A stretch of 29,038 bases of DNA from CAKUFA01 sp963646285. Lineage in GTDB: Bacteria; Bacillota; Clostridia; Christensenellales; Aristaeellaceae. This document shows positions 1 to 9,000 of the stretch, one piece after another. The stretch is from contig CAVIWF010000033.1 in the NCBI GenBank assembly GCA_963646285.1, positions 1 through 29,038 of the forward strand, read 5' to 3'. Within the stretch, counting starts at the first letter, position 1. Each line of letters begins with the position of its first letter. The translations under genes were made by a program, and so were the position numbers. The notes under the pieces were generated by a model, which was not told the DNA's origin, did no database searches, and saw nothing but the letters and a program-made list of their open reading frames with translations.

Positions 1-4
1 ATAG

Positions 5-90
5 CAACAAAGTCCCGCCATGCGTCAGAAAGGCGAGACTTTGTTGATGGGCTGAAAGTGGCGAAGCCACTTTGTCGATGCTCTGAAGTA
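5..90. repeat. Short intergenic repeat/hairpin cluster
   Basis: Two 18-nt copies of the pattern CTTTGTYGATGNNCTGAA lie at 39-56 and 70-87, 31 nt apart and matching at 15 of 18 positions. They are interlaced with two hairpins. The first pairs CAACAAAGTC (5-14) with GACTTTGTTG (37-46), extended inward by CGCC/GGCG after one mismatch. The second pairs AAAGTGGC (55-62) with GCCACTTT (66-73) around a GAA loop. Translated in matching frames, both copies read F-V-D-x-L-K, which resembles dispersed intergenic repeats I associate with Clostridia. The cluster is probably non-coding. The upstream gene it follows lies outside the window. Confidence 0.55.
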
Positions 91-120
91 AGCGCCCTTT
101 CTCCATCACAAAAATCCTTG

Positions 121-171
121 CCTTTTCTTTTCGCAATCCCATGCTTAAAGTGCGAAAAGAAAAGGTTTTTT
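121..171 (+). terminator. Rho-independent terminator of a gene left of the window
   Basis: A perfect 15-bp stem, CCTTTTCTTTTCGCA (121-135) with TGCGAAAAGAAAAGG (151-165), has a 15-nt loop and is followed by six T at 166-171. It isolates the sugar operon from whatever lies to the left. Confidence 0.8.
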
Positions 172-211
172 GTGTTGATTGTCGTTAAAAATATATTATT
201 TGGTTTTTATA

Positions 212-240
212 TTGACAAAATGAACATTGAGTGTTATTCT
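212..240 (+). promoter_or_regulatory. Promoter of the sugar ABC/GH2 operon
   Basis: TTGACA (212-217), a 17-bp spacer and TATTCT (235-240) with an upstream TG (extended -10) form a sigma-A type promoter. A tandem heptamer ACGAAAC-ACGAACG (245-258) starts just after the -10 box and could be an operator. The leader to the start codon is about 115 nt. Confidence 0.65.
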
Positions 241-309
241 TTCAACGAAACACGAACGTTATAAATCCATAAGAGCTGTGAGAAAATGGCAGCTGTAAGG
301 GAGGCTTTC

Positions 310-334
310 ATACCGTCGGAGAGGATGACGGTAT
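310..334 (+). promoter_or_regulatory. Leader hairpin upstream of the binding-protein gene
   Basis: ATACCGTC (310-317) and GACGGTAT (327-334) form a perfect 8-bp stem with loop GGAGAGGAT. It ends 10 nt before the real ribosome binding site AAGAGGAGG (345-353). The purine-rich loop itself resembles a ribosome binding site. An mRNA-stability or translation-control role is possible but not shown. Confidence 0.4.
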
Positions 335-360
335 AAAGAATAGAAAGAGGAGGTTTCGGT

Positions 361-1593
361 ATGAAGAAGACTCTAGGGTTCCTGTTGGCATTGGTACTGG
401 TTTTGACAGCAACGTCTGCTTTCGCTGTTGTTGAAATCGATTACTGGTCTGTGTTCACAGGCGGTGACGGTGCTGTGATGCAGGGCATGGTGGATGCGTT
501 CAACGCTTCTCAGGATGAGGTGCATGTGAACCACACCCCCATGACCGCTGACGACCTGTATCAGAAGATCCCCATGACGGTGCAGACGGGCACCAGCGTG
601 CCTGATGTGGCCATCGTGCACATTGAGCGGATCCCCAACTTCGTGGATAAGGAAATGCTCTATGCTTACGACATGGATCTGATCGCTCAGGCCGGCATCG
701 TGGCAGAAAACTACAACCAGGCTGCATGGGAACGCACCGACATTGACGGCGAGCATTATGGCATCCCGCTGGACGTGCATGGCTATGTGACCTACATCAA
801 CAAGGATCTGTTCGACAAGTATGACCTGAACGAATTCGTGGAAGACGGCTACATCACCTTCGACGAAATCCGTGCTTTGGGCGACAAGGCTCGTGCCAAC
901 GGCTTCACCGGCCAGATCTTCGACCTGGGCTGGATGCGTGCTCAGATGCTGGGCTACTATGCACAGCTGAACGCCGATCACAAGCTGACCGACAATGGCG
1001 AAGACCTTTCTCTGGATGAAGAAGCCATGAAGAAGGCCATGGAAACCATGAAGTCCCTGTATGAAGATGGCTACACCACCTCCAAGACCGACGACTACTC
1101 CTCCATGTTCTATGGCGGCGAGCTGCTGGTTTGGTCCGAAGGCATCTGGATGAAGGCCGCTGTTGTGGATGCAGGCGTGAATTTCGAAATGTATCCCAGC
1201 GTGTGCTACAGCCCTGAAACCTGCAAGAACTGGATGTCCTCCCACAACTTCGTACAGTTCGCAGATGAGAACCGCACTGAAGAAGAAGACCTGGCCGTGG
1301 CCAAGTTCATCAACTTCATGGGCGAAAATTCTCTGACCTGGGCTCGTGACGCTGGCCAGGTGCCCGCACACGTATCCCTGAACGCTGTGGAAGAATACTC
1401 CTCCATGCCTCAGGCATTCCTGTCCGATCCTGCCCGGGTGGACGAATTGGCAATCTACTACTACAAGTACTGGGGTCTGTTCGACACTGCTTTCAGCCGC
1501 GTAGGTTGGGACTTTGTGGATGGCACCATCTCCATCGACGACGCAATCACCCAGGTTGAACAGGAAGTTGCTGATGCGATTGCTGCCCAGTAA
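361..1593 (+). CDS. Extracellular sugar-binding protein of an ABC importer (family 1)
   Basis: This 410-residue protein is a type 1 ABC solute-binding protein, the extracytoplasmic receptor that captures a sugar or oligosaccharide and delivers it to the permeases encoded next. Residues 1-22 form a signal peptide ending S-A-F-A, a signal peptidase I site. There is no cysteine there, so no lipobox. The mature part has the family pattern: an early W-x-x-x-x-G-G strand, acidic inter-lobe segments and a C-terminal helical lobe (for example KFINFMGEN and WDFVDGT). The length is normal. The start is set by AAGAGGAGG seven bases upstream. It is first in an operon with two permeases and a GH2 enzyme. 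The substrate cannot be read from the sequence. The missing lipid anchor is odd for a monoderm Firmicute. Confidence 0.9.
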   Translation: MKKTLGFLLALVLVLTATSAFAVVEIDYWSVFTGGDGAVMQGMVDAFNASQDEVHVNHTPMTADDLYQKIPMTVQTGTSVPDVAIVHIERIPNFVDKEMLYAYDMDLIAQAGIVAENYNQAAWERTDIDGEHYGIPLDVHGYVTYINKDLFDKYDLNEFVEDGYITFDEIRALGDKARANGFTGQIFDLGWMRAQMLGYYAQLNADHKLTDNGEDLSLDEEAMKKAMETMKSLYEDGYTTSKTDDYSSMFYGGELLVWSEGIWMKAAVVDAGVNFEMYPSVCYSPETCKNWMSSHNFVQFADENRTEEEDLAVAKFINFMGENSLTWARDAGQVPAHVSLNAVEEYSSMPQAFLSDPARVDELAIYYYKYWGLFDTAFSRVGWDFVDGTISIDDAITQVEQEVADAIAAQ

Positions 1594-1615
1594 AAATCTA
1601 AGGATACCCGACATT

Positions 1616-1640
1616 GGGCAGGGAGAGTTTCTCCCTGCCC
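1616..1640 (+). promoter_or_regulatory. Intercistronic hairpin after the binding-protein gene
   Basis: GGGCAGGGAG (1616-1625) pairs perfectly with CTCCCTGCCC (1631-1640) around a 5-nt loop, 23 nt past the stop codon and with no T tract. This is typical of a 3' stabilising or partially terminating stem, which lets the receptor be made in excess over the permeases. Confidence 0.6.
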
Positions 1641-1717
1641 ATCGTACTGCATAGCAAAGGAAAAATAGGAATCCATAAAACAAAATGCCAGTTTAACGCT
1701 TTATGAAAAGAGGTGTC

Positions 1718-3064
1718 ATGATGACACGTTCAAGACTTGCCTCGCTTTTCGCCCTGGCGTTTCTTGTGCTGTTCTGCTTTGCCAGCGTAACAGCCACAAC
1801 AACCGTAAAGGAAACAACAGCTGTTATACAAATGGGAATGCCCAAGCTGCTGTTTTCCCTGTCCAGTGCCAGCATCCTGCTGATTCCCCTGGCCGTGTGT
1901 GCCATGATCGCCGCCATTATTGCCCTGGTTCAAAATGAGCGGAATGTAGGTTTTCTTTTCTCGACCATTGCCTTTGTTGCCTTCGGGCTGTTCATGATTC
2001 TCTTCTACAACGAACGGCAGAACGCCAGCCTTTACAATGCCCTGAGCGCAGCCCTAAAGGAAATGGGCGTTAAGTTTAAGAAGCGGGACGTGGATGCCAT
2101 CAGCGTTTCCTACGATGCCATCACGTACCTGATGGTGACCTGCGCTGCCCTGTCCTCCCTGCTGTCCTTCCCCTCTGTGAAGAGCGAGGCAAGAAGCCTG
2201 CTGAAGCGGGATCTGCTGCCCTACGCCTACATCGGCCCCCATCTGTTCTTCTTTGTGATTTTCTTCGTGACCCCTGCCATTTACGGCATTTACGCCGCCT
2301 TCACCAAGTGGGATCTGTTCAATGAGCCGGTGTTTACCGGACTGGAAAACTTCCGCACCCTGCTCTTTGATTCCTCCAATACCTATTACAAGCAGCTCCG
2401 CAACGGTTTGTGGAACACCATTAAGTTCGTGATTTTCAGCGTGCCTTTCTGCATTATTGTGCCCCTGGCTTTGGCTTTGGCACTGAACGTTAAGCCCAAG
2501 GGCAACAAATTCTTTCAGGCACTGTACTATCTGCCCAGCCTGATGTCCATCTCCACCGTGACCCTGACCTGGCGGTATGTGTTCAATACCCAGTACGGCA
2601 TTCTGAACAAGTTCCTGGGTGTGCAGGCCAACTTCTTTATGCCCCCTTACACCTGGATCATGCTGGTGGTGGTCACGGTTTGGTGGTGCACCGGCGGCAC
2701 CATGGTTATTTACCAAAGCGCCCTGGCCTCTGTGCCCCAGGATCAGTATGAAGCTGCTGCTGTGGACGGCGCCAATGCCATTCAGCGTTTCCGCCACGTG
2801 ACCCTGCCCAACATGCGGTATCCCCTGATGTACACGCTCATCACCGCCGTGGTGGCGCAGTTCAACATTTATGGTCAGCCGGATATCTTGGTGGCCTTCA
2901 GCAATGCGGAAGCAAACGCCGTGCTGCTCCAGTACATTTACGAGAACTCCGTCAAGAAGCAGGTGGCTGGTATGTCCTCTGCCATGGCTGTGATTCTCGG
3001 CCTGTGCATTATGGCCGTCACCTTCTTCCAGATGCGCCTGATGGTGCGGAACAGTAAAGGTTGA
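1718..3064 (+). CDS. ABC sugar importer permease, MalF-like, with extended N-terminus
   Basis: This is an inner-membrane permease subunit of a carbohydrate uptake ABC transporter. The C-terminal ~280 residues match the usual six-helix module. They carry the EAA loop that contacts the ATPase (YEAAAVDGA near residue 345, then TLPNM). Before this lies an unusual ~165-residue extension with four predicted hydrophobic segments (about 8-26, 50-71, 78-97, 134-150) and a Thr-rich outside loop. The family norm is about 290-320 residues; this has 448. I prefer the ATG at 1718 (or 1721) because AGAGGTG lies just upstream of it, whereas the ATG at 1703 has no ribosome binding site. No ATPase gene is nearby, so a shared MsmK/UgpC-type ATPase encoded elsewhere is likely. 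Confidence 0.9.
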   Translation: MMTRSRLASLFALAFLVLFCFASVTATTTVKETTAVIQMGMPKLLFSLSSASILLIPLAVCAMIAAIIALVQNERNVGFLFSTIAFVAFGLFMILFYNERQNASLYNALSAALKEMGVKFKKRDVDAISVSYDAITYLMVTCAALSSLLSFPSVKSEARSLLKRDLLPYAYIGPHLFFFVIFFVTPAIYGIYAAFTKWDLFNEPVFTGLENFRTLLFDSSNTYYKQLRNGLWNTIKFVIFSVPFCIIVPLALALALNVKPKGNKFFQALYYLPSLMSISTVTLTWRYVFNTQYGILNKFLGVQANFFMPPYTWIMLVVVTVWWCTGGTMVIYQSALASVPQDQYEAAAVDGANAIQRFRHVTLPNMRYPLMYTLITAVVAQFNIYGQPDILVAFSNAEANAVLLQYIYENSVKKQVAGMSSAMAVILGLCIMAVTFFQMRLMVRNSKG

Positions 3065-3078
3065 AAGGAGGAGTCAAC

Positions 3079-3957
3079 GTGCTGAAAAGTAAAACCGGAA
3101 AAATCATTGCCATTGTGTTTTTGATTCTGCTGGGCATCTGCTGGTTTGAGCCCATTCTCTGGCTGGTAACGAACTCCTTCAAGCTGGATGCGGACTTCAT
3201 TACCTCCTTTGCCAACATCACTGGCACCTGGGATTACCTGACCCGCCTGATTCCCCGGACATGGACGCTGAGCAACTATACGGAGCTGTTCGTTGGCGGC
3301 GAAAACGTGAACACCAACGCCAACATTACCCGGATGTTCGGCAATTCCTTCATCGTGTCCATTGTGTCCACGGCGGGCGTGGTGTTCATCACTTCCCTGT
3401 CTGCCTATGCCTATGAGCGGCTGCGCTTCAAGGGCGGGGACAAAATCTTCTGGACGCTGATGTATATCAGCATGTTTCCCAATGTGGTTGCTATTTTGCC
3501 CATGTTCCGCATTGCCAACGCCCTGGGTTGGGTGAATAATTTGAATGCCCTGATTTGGCCAAGCATGGCGGGGGTGTTCAACATTTTCCTGATCCGCAAC
3601 TTCATGAAGGGCGTGCCCAAGGAAATGGACGAAGCTGCCATCATTGACGGCGCCAACAGTTTCCAGGTTTATGCCAAGGTGATTCTGCCCTCCATTGCCC
3701 CGGTGATGATCGTTGTAGGTTTGTTTGCCTTCAACGGCTCCTGGAATGATTACCTGTGGCCCCGCATTGTGATGACGGATGTGAACAACCAGACCCTGAC
3801 CCCCGGCCTTCGCCTGCTGATGGGGCAGTATGAGCAGCGGTGGGCTCACATGATCGCATCCTGCCTGGTGTCCATGCTGCCGCCCTTCCTGCTGTACCTT
3901 TTCGCACAGAAGTACTTCCTTCAGGGCATTTCCGTGCAGGCCAGCGTAAAAGGGTGA
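3079..3957 (+). CDS. ABC sugar importer permease, MalG-like
   Basis: This is the second membrane subunit of the same importer, 292 residues, the normal length for the MalG/UgpE type. The N-terminal helix (IIAIVFLILLGICWF) is followed by an outside loop and a further five helices. The EAA motif reads MDEAAIIDGANSFQ and continues into VILPSI, the ATPase coupling loop. The GTG at 3079 is chosen as start because AAAGGAGG (3064-3071) sits 7 nt before it. An in-frame TTG at 3061 would overlap the previous stop codon and has no ribosome binding site. The 14-nt gap to the first permease and the 33-nt gap to the GH2 gene support one transcript. Confidence 0.92.
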   Translation: MLKSKTGKIIAIVFLILLGICWFEPILWLVTNSFKLDADFITSFANITGTWDYLTRLIPRTWTLSNYTELFVGGENVNTNANITRMFGNSFIVSIVSTAGVVFITSLSAYAYERLRFKGGDKIFWTLMYISMFPNVVAILPMFRIANALGWVNNLNALIWPSMAGVFNIFLIRNFMKGVPKEMDEAAIIDGANSFQVYAKVILPSIAPVMIVVGLFAFNGSWNDYLWPRIVMTDVNNQTLTPGLRLLMGQYEQRWAHMIASCLVSMLPPFLLYLFAQKYFLQGISVQASVKG

Positions 3958-3990
3958 TGAGCTTTCAATTGAGAAAGAGAGGTTTCGCTT

Positions 3991-5787
3991 ATGAACAATC
4001 TTCTTCCCCGTCCGGAGCATCCCCGTCCTGATTTTCAGCGGGATACCTTCTGCAACCTGAACGGCCTTTGGCAGTTCGCCTTTGATGATGAGGATCGTGG
4101 CCTTGCCGAAAGGTGGTACACGCCGGATTATCCGCTGGACAAGGAAATTCTGGTGCCCTTTGCGTATCAGACCAAGATGAGCGGACTGGGACCCACGGAT
4201 GAGATTCATCCTTTCCTGTGGTATCGCCGTTCCTTCACCCTGCCGGAAGCCATGCAGGGGAAGCGGGTGCTGCTGCGGTTCGGTGCGGTGGACTTTAAGG
4301 CAGATGTGTATGTGAACGGCCAGCATGCCGGTCAGCATATGGGCGGATACACCCCCTTTGCCCTGGACATTACCGCCCTTTTGCAGGATGGTGCCAATGA
4401 CCTGTGCCTTCGGGTGGAAGATCAGCCGGACTGCACCCAGCCCCGGGGCAAGCAGAACTGGAGCCGTGGCCTCATGGGCTGCTGGTACACCCCGGTCAGC
4501 GGCATTTGGCAGACCGTGTATCTGGAAGGGGTAGGGGACACGGCCATGACCCGCATCCATGTAACGCCGGATGTGGATCGGCACATGTTCACGGCGGAAA
4601 TTGCCTTGGACAAGCCTGCCCGGGAGGGTATGGAGCTGGAGCTGACGGTTACCTTTAACGGCAAACTTCATCGGAAGCTGCGCACCTCCATTCAGGATCG
4701 TACCACCCGGGTGCCGGTGGATATGATGACCCACGGGGAGATGAACTCCATCCACACATGGGAGCCGGAGCATCCCAACCTGTACGATCTGCGGGTTCGC
4801 CTGCTGAAGGACGATGAGGAACTGGATGCGGTAACCACCTACTTCGGCATGCGGAAGGTGGAAGTGCACGACGGCAAGATATACCTGAACAACCATCCCC
4901 TGTATCAGCGGCTGATTCTGGATCAGGGCTACTGGCCGGACAGCAACATTACGCCCCCCAGTGATGAAGCCATTCAGACGGATATCTGCTTCACCAAGGA
5001 ATTTGGCTACAACGGCGCCCGAAAGCATCAGAAGCTGGAAGATCCCCGGTTCTACTACTGGGCAGACAAGATGGGTCTGCTGGTGTGGGGCGAAGTGCCC
5101 AGCGCCTATGACTTCTGCGATGATGAAGTCCACAATCTGACCCAAACCCTGACGGACTTCATTGACCGGGATTACAATCACCCCTGCATTATCACCTGGG
5201 TGCCCCTGAACGAAAGCTGGGGCGTGCCGCAGATCAGCATGGATCGGAAGCAGCTTTCCCTGGCACGGATGCTGTATCACCTGACCAAGGCACTGGACGG
5301 CACACGGCTTTGCTCCTCCAATGATGGATGGGAGCAGGGCACCACGGACATCTGTGCCCTCCATGACTACATTGACACCGCCGACGGCATGGCGCTTCAT
5401 TTTGCCGACCGCATGGAAGTGGAAAACCATGTCTGCGATCTCCGCCGCTGCTATGCCAACGGGGAAATGTGCACCGGGGAAGAAGCCTTCATGGTTACGG
5501 AATATGGCGGCATTGCCTTTACCAACATCGGCATTCAGGGGGATATGGGCGGCATGGCAACCTGGGGCTACCATGACAAGGTAACGGACGAAGAAGCCTT
5601 CTTCCAACGCTTCCAGGGCGTTACGGATGCCATTCGGGAGATTCCCTATTGCCAGGGCTACTGCTACACCCAGCTGACGGACGTCATGCAGGAGATCAAC
5701 GGTCTGCTGACCCCTGACCGGAAACCGAAGATGGATGTGGAGCGGTTCCGGGCACTGAACCGTGCGCCTGAGGGCATTACCTACTGA
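3991..5787 (+). CDS. Glycoside hydrolase family 2 (beta-galactosidase/glucuronidase-like)
   Basis: A retaining GH2 enzyme of 598 residues with the standard order: sugar-binding sandwich (about 15-180), Ig-like domain (about 185-290) and TIM barrel (about 295-590). The acid/base is Glu408 in PLNESWG; family members more often have N-E-P or N-E-S. The nucleophile is Glu504 in VTEYGG. There is no signal peptide, so it should act on imported oligosaccharides in the cytoplasm. It is last in the importer operon, which ties its substrate to that transporter. It is short compared with LacZ and lacks the C-terminal LacZ domains. Beta-galactosidase, beta-glucuronidase or beta-mannosidase activity cannot be separated from sequence alone. 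GAGAAAGAGAGG precedes the ATG. Confidence 0.9.
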   Translation: MNNLLPRPEHPRPDFQRDTFCNLNGLWQFAFDDEDRGLAERWYTPDYPLDKEILVPFAYQTKMSGLGPTDEIHPFLWYRRSFTLPEAMQGKRVLLRFGAVDFKADVYVNGQHAGQHMGGYTPFALDITALLQDGANDLCLRVEDQPDCTQPRGKQNWSRGLMGCWYTPVSGIWQTVYLEGVGDTAMTRIHVTPDVDRHMFTAEIALDKPAREGMELELTVTFNGKLHRKLRTSIQDRTTRVPVDMMTHGEMNSIHTWEPEHPNLYDLRVRLLKDDEELDAVTTYFGMRKVEVHDGKIYLNNHPLYQRLILDQGYWPDSNITPPSDEAIQTDICFTKEFGYNGARKHQKLEDPRFYYWADKMGLLVWGEVPSAYDFCDDEVHNLTQTLTDFIDRDYNHPCIITWVPLNESWGVPQISMDRKQLSLARMLYHLTKALDGTRLCSSNDGWEQGTTDICALHDYIDTADGMALHFADRMEVENHVCDLRRCYANGEMCTGEEAFMVTEYGGIAFTNIGIQGDMGGMATWGYHDKVTDEEAFFQRFQGVTDAIREIPYCQGYCYTQLTDVMQEINGLLTPDRKPKMDVERFRALNRAPEGITY

Positions 5788-5807
5788 TTTTCATCATAAC
5801 CATGAAC

Positions 5808-5835
5808 GAGCCGCATTGCTGACGCAGTGCGGCTC
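5808..5835 (+). terminator. Hairpin at the end of the sugar operon
   Basis: GAGCCGCATTGC and GCAGTGCGGCTC pair over 12 bp (one G-U) with loop TGAC, 20 nt after the GH2 stop codon. The following T tract is poor (AATCTATTC), so termination strength is uncertain. Confidence 0.55.
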
Positions 5836-5960
5836 AATCTATTCTCCTGCTTTCTGCAAGGAATGCAGGGGGATTACTTTATTCAAAGGGAAAACTCCAC
5901 CATGCTTTCTCTTGTCCTGACTTTAGTCATCGTGGGAAGATAAATTTCCCGTAGAGAAGC

Positions 5961-5994
5961 AAAAAAGGTTCCGCACCCTTTCGAGTGCGGAACC
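5961..5994 (-). terminator. Terminator of the BIG2-repeat gene
   Basis: Read on the minus strand, GGTTCCGCAC pairs perfectly with GTGCGGAACC across an 8-nt loop and is followed by six T. It lies 18 nt past the stop codon of the repeat protein. Confidence 0.85.
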
Positions 5995-6012
5995 CTGTGA
6001 AACCGAGGAACC

Positions 6013-9000
6013 TTAGTAGCCGTATACGGTTACCGTGTAGGAAGCGTACTTGCCGCTGCCGTCATTGGCGGTGGCGGTAATGGTGGCAGAGCCAATGCCT
6101 ACGGCACTCACAATACCGTTGCTGGTCACATAGGCAACAGCGGGATTGCTGGAGGAGTAGGTCACGCCCTTATTGGAGGCGTTGGCGGGGAGGATTTCAT
6201 AGCTGGGATAGCTGACTTCGCCCAACGCCAGGCTGGCCTTGCCGCTGACACCTACATAGGTGACGAGGATGGGGCTGACGGTTACCGTGTAGGTGCCCTT
6301 GATGCCGCTGCCATCCTTGGCGGTAGCCGTGATGATGGCGGTGCCGGCAGCCTTGCCGGTGACCACGCCGTACTCGTTCACGGTTGCGACCGTGCTGTTG
6401 CTGGTGGAGAAAGTGATGCCCTTGTTTGCAGCATCGGCAGGCCACACTTCATAGCCCAAGTACTCTACAGCGCCTACGCTCAGGGTTCCCTTGCCGTACA
6501 GGGCAATCTTGGTAACCTTCTGGGTATTGGTGCTGACGTTGACCGTGTAGGTGCCCTTCACGCCGCTGCCGTCCTTGGCCGTTGCGGTAATGGTGGCAGT
6601 GCCCTTGCCAATGCCGGTGACCACGCCGTACTCATTGACGGTGGCGATCTTCGCATTGCTGGTGGAGAAGGTAATGCCCTTGTTCACGGCATCGGCAGGC
6701 CATACTTCGTAGCTCAGGTATTCCACAGAGCCGATGCCCAGGGATCCCTTGCCGTACAGGGCAATCTTGGTGACCTGACCGGCCACAGGGTTTACCGTTA
6801 CGACGAAGGAAGCCTTCACGCCGCTGCCGTCGTTAGCCGTGGCAGCAAGCTCAGCGGAGCCAACGCCCACAGCCGTCACCATGCCGTACTGGTTCACCGT
6901 AGCCACTGCAGGGTTGCTGGAGGTGAAGGTGACTGTCTTGTTGGAAGCGTTGGCGGGCAGGATTTCGTAAGCCAGGTAATCCACTTCGCCAACCATCAGG
7001 GAAGTGCGGCCCTTCACGCCCACGTACGATACGGGAACAGGTGCCACGTTGCTGACTACCACATCATAGGAGGCAGTTACGCCGCTGCCGTCCAGGGCAA
7101 TGGCGGTGATGCGTGCCGTGCCGGCGGATACAGCCGTGACCACACCGTATTCGGATACGGCGGCAACCTTGGCGTTGCTGGACATGTAGGTAACAGTCTT
7201 GTTATCGGCATCCACAGGCCATGCTGCGTAAGCCAGGTATTCCACTTCGCCTACGGACAGGGCGCCCTTGCCGTAGATTTCAATGCGGTTCACCAGGGTC
7301 TTGGAGGAACCAACGGTGACGATGAAGCTTGCAGACTGCTTGCTGCCGTCAATGGCCGTTGCGGTAATGACCGTCTGACCCAGTGCCTTGCCGGTCACAA
7401 TACCATACTGGTTTACCGTAGCAACGTTTGCATTGCTGGAGGTCCAGGTTACAGACTTTTCAGTGGCGTTGGCAGGCCAGATTTCGTATGCCAGGTACTG
7501 AACTTCGCCAATGCCCATGGCAGGCTTGCCGCTCACGTTCACCTTGGTCACCATGACCTGATTATTGGCAACCGTTACCGTATAGCTGCCGGATACGCCG
7601 CTGCCGTCGTTAGCCGTGGCGGTAATCACGGTGGTGCCAACGGTCAAAGCGGTGACCACGCCGTACTCGTTGACGGTGGCGACTTCAGGCTTGCTGGACG
7701 TCCAGCTGACCGTCTTGTCGTCTGCATTCACGGGATAGATTTCATAAGCAGAGTAGCTGACAGCCTTGGGGTACAGCTCCGTCTTGCCGCTGGCGTTGAC
7801 GGTGGTAACCTTCACATAGCCGTCCTTTACGGTGACCACATAGCCGCCCCGCACCAGGGTGCCGTCGGTGGCAATGGCACTGATCATGGCTGTGCCGGCG
7901 GAGTAAGCGGTCACTCTGCCCAGCTGATCCACGTTGGCCACACCGGGATTGTCGCTGACCCAGTACAGCACCTGATTGTGAGCGTTGCTGGGTGCAACCG
8001 TTGCCGTGGCCTGAATGGTTTCACCCACGCCGATGAGGGTGCGGCCGGTGACGGTAACGCTCTGCACGTTAATGACACTCTTGCTGACGCTCAGGGTCAG
8101 GGTTGCCTTAATGCCGCTGCCATCCTGTGCTGCTGCGGTAATGATGGTGGTGCCGGCGGTCTTTTTGTTGGCCGTTACCTTACCAGTCTGATCCACAGTG
8201 GCGATGGAGGTGTTGCTGCTGGTCCACAGCAGGTTTTTGTTGGAGGCATTGCTGGGGGTGATGGTGTAGCCGATGTAGGCGGTTTCATTGTACACCATGC
8301 CGGTTTTGCCGGTCAGGGTGATCCAGGTGATCGGCACGTTTTCAACGCCTACCACGAAGGAACCGTACACATTGGTATCGGCGGTAGAGGTGGCGGTGAT
8401 GATGACCGTGCCGCTGCCCACGATGGTCACCTTACCGGTCTGATCCACGGTGGCCACATTGGTGTTGGAGCTGGACCAGATGACGCTCTGGTAGGAGGCA
8501 TCAGCAGGGATCACCGTAGCGGTGAAGGTTGCGCTCTCGCCTACTTCCATGGAAGCATTACCGGTTACGTTGATCTGTGTTACAGGGATCAGGGCGTCCA
8601 CCGTCAGCTCGTAGGAGTCAACAATGGAGGTGTTGTCGTTAGCGGCAGCAACGATGGTGGTGGTGCCTGCGCCAACGGCAGTGATCACGCCCTTGTCGGT
8701 AATGGTGGCAACCGCCGTGTTGGAGCTGGAGAAGGTCAGCGTCTTATTGAGGGCGGTGCTGGGCTCTACGCTCCAGGACAGGGCGTAGGTGGTGCCGATC
8801 TTCATGCTGCTGTTCTTATTGGTGATGGAAACCTTGGATACCCGGGTTTCATCATCATAAGCAGGCGTGACCGTCAGCACATAGTAGGCGAACTTGCCGC
8901 TGCCGTCGTTGGCGGTGGCGGTAATCAGTGCCTGACCGGCGCTGCGGGCGTACACCACGCCTGCGCTGGTTACTGTGGCCACGCTGGTATTGTTGGAGGA

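Noticed and set aside
58..264. 68-residue open frame before the sugar operon
   Set aside because: It has no ribosome binding site, runs through the repeat hairpin and the strong terminator, covers the promoter, and its product is low-complexity.
3061..3078. TTG at 3061 as start of the second permease
   Set aside because: It overlaps the previous stop codon and lies upstream of the clear AAAGGAGG that serves the GTG at 3079.
2938..5607. 889-residue open frame antisense to the permease and GH2 genes
   Set aside because: It mirrors three well-supported genes in the opposite frame; its His/Gly/Val-rich product is typical of a codon-bias shadow and has no recognisable domain.
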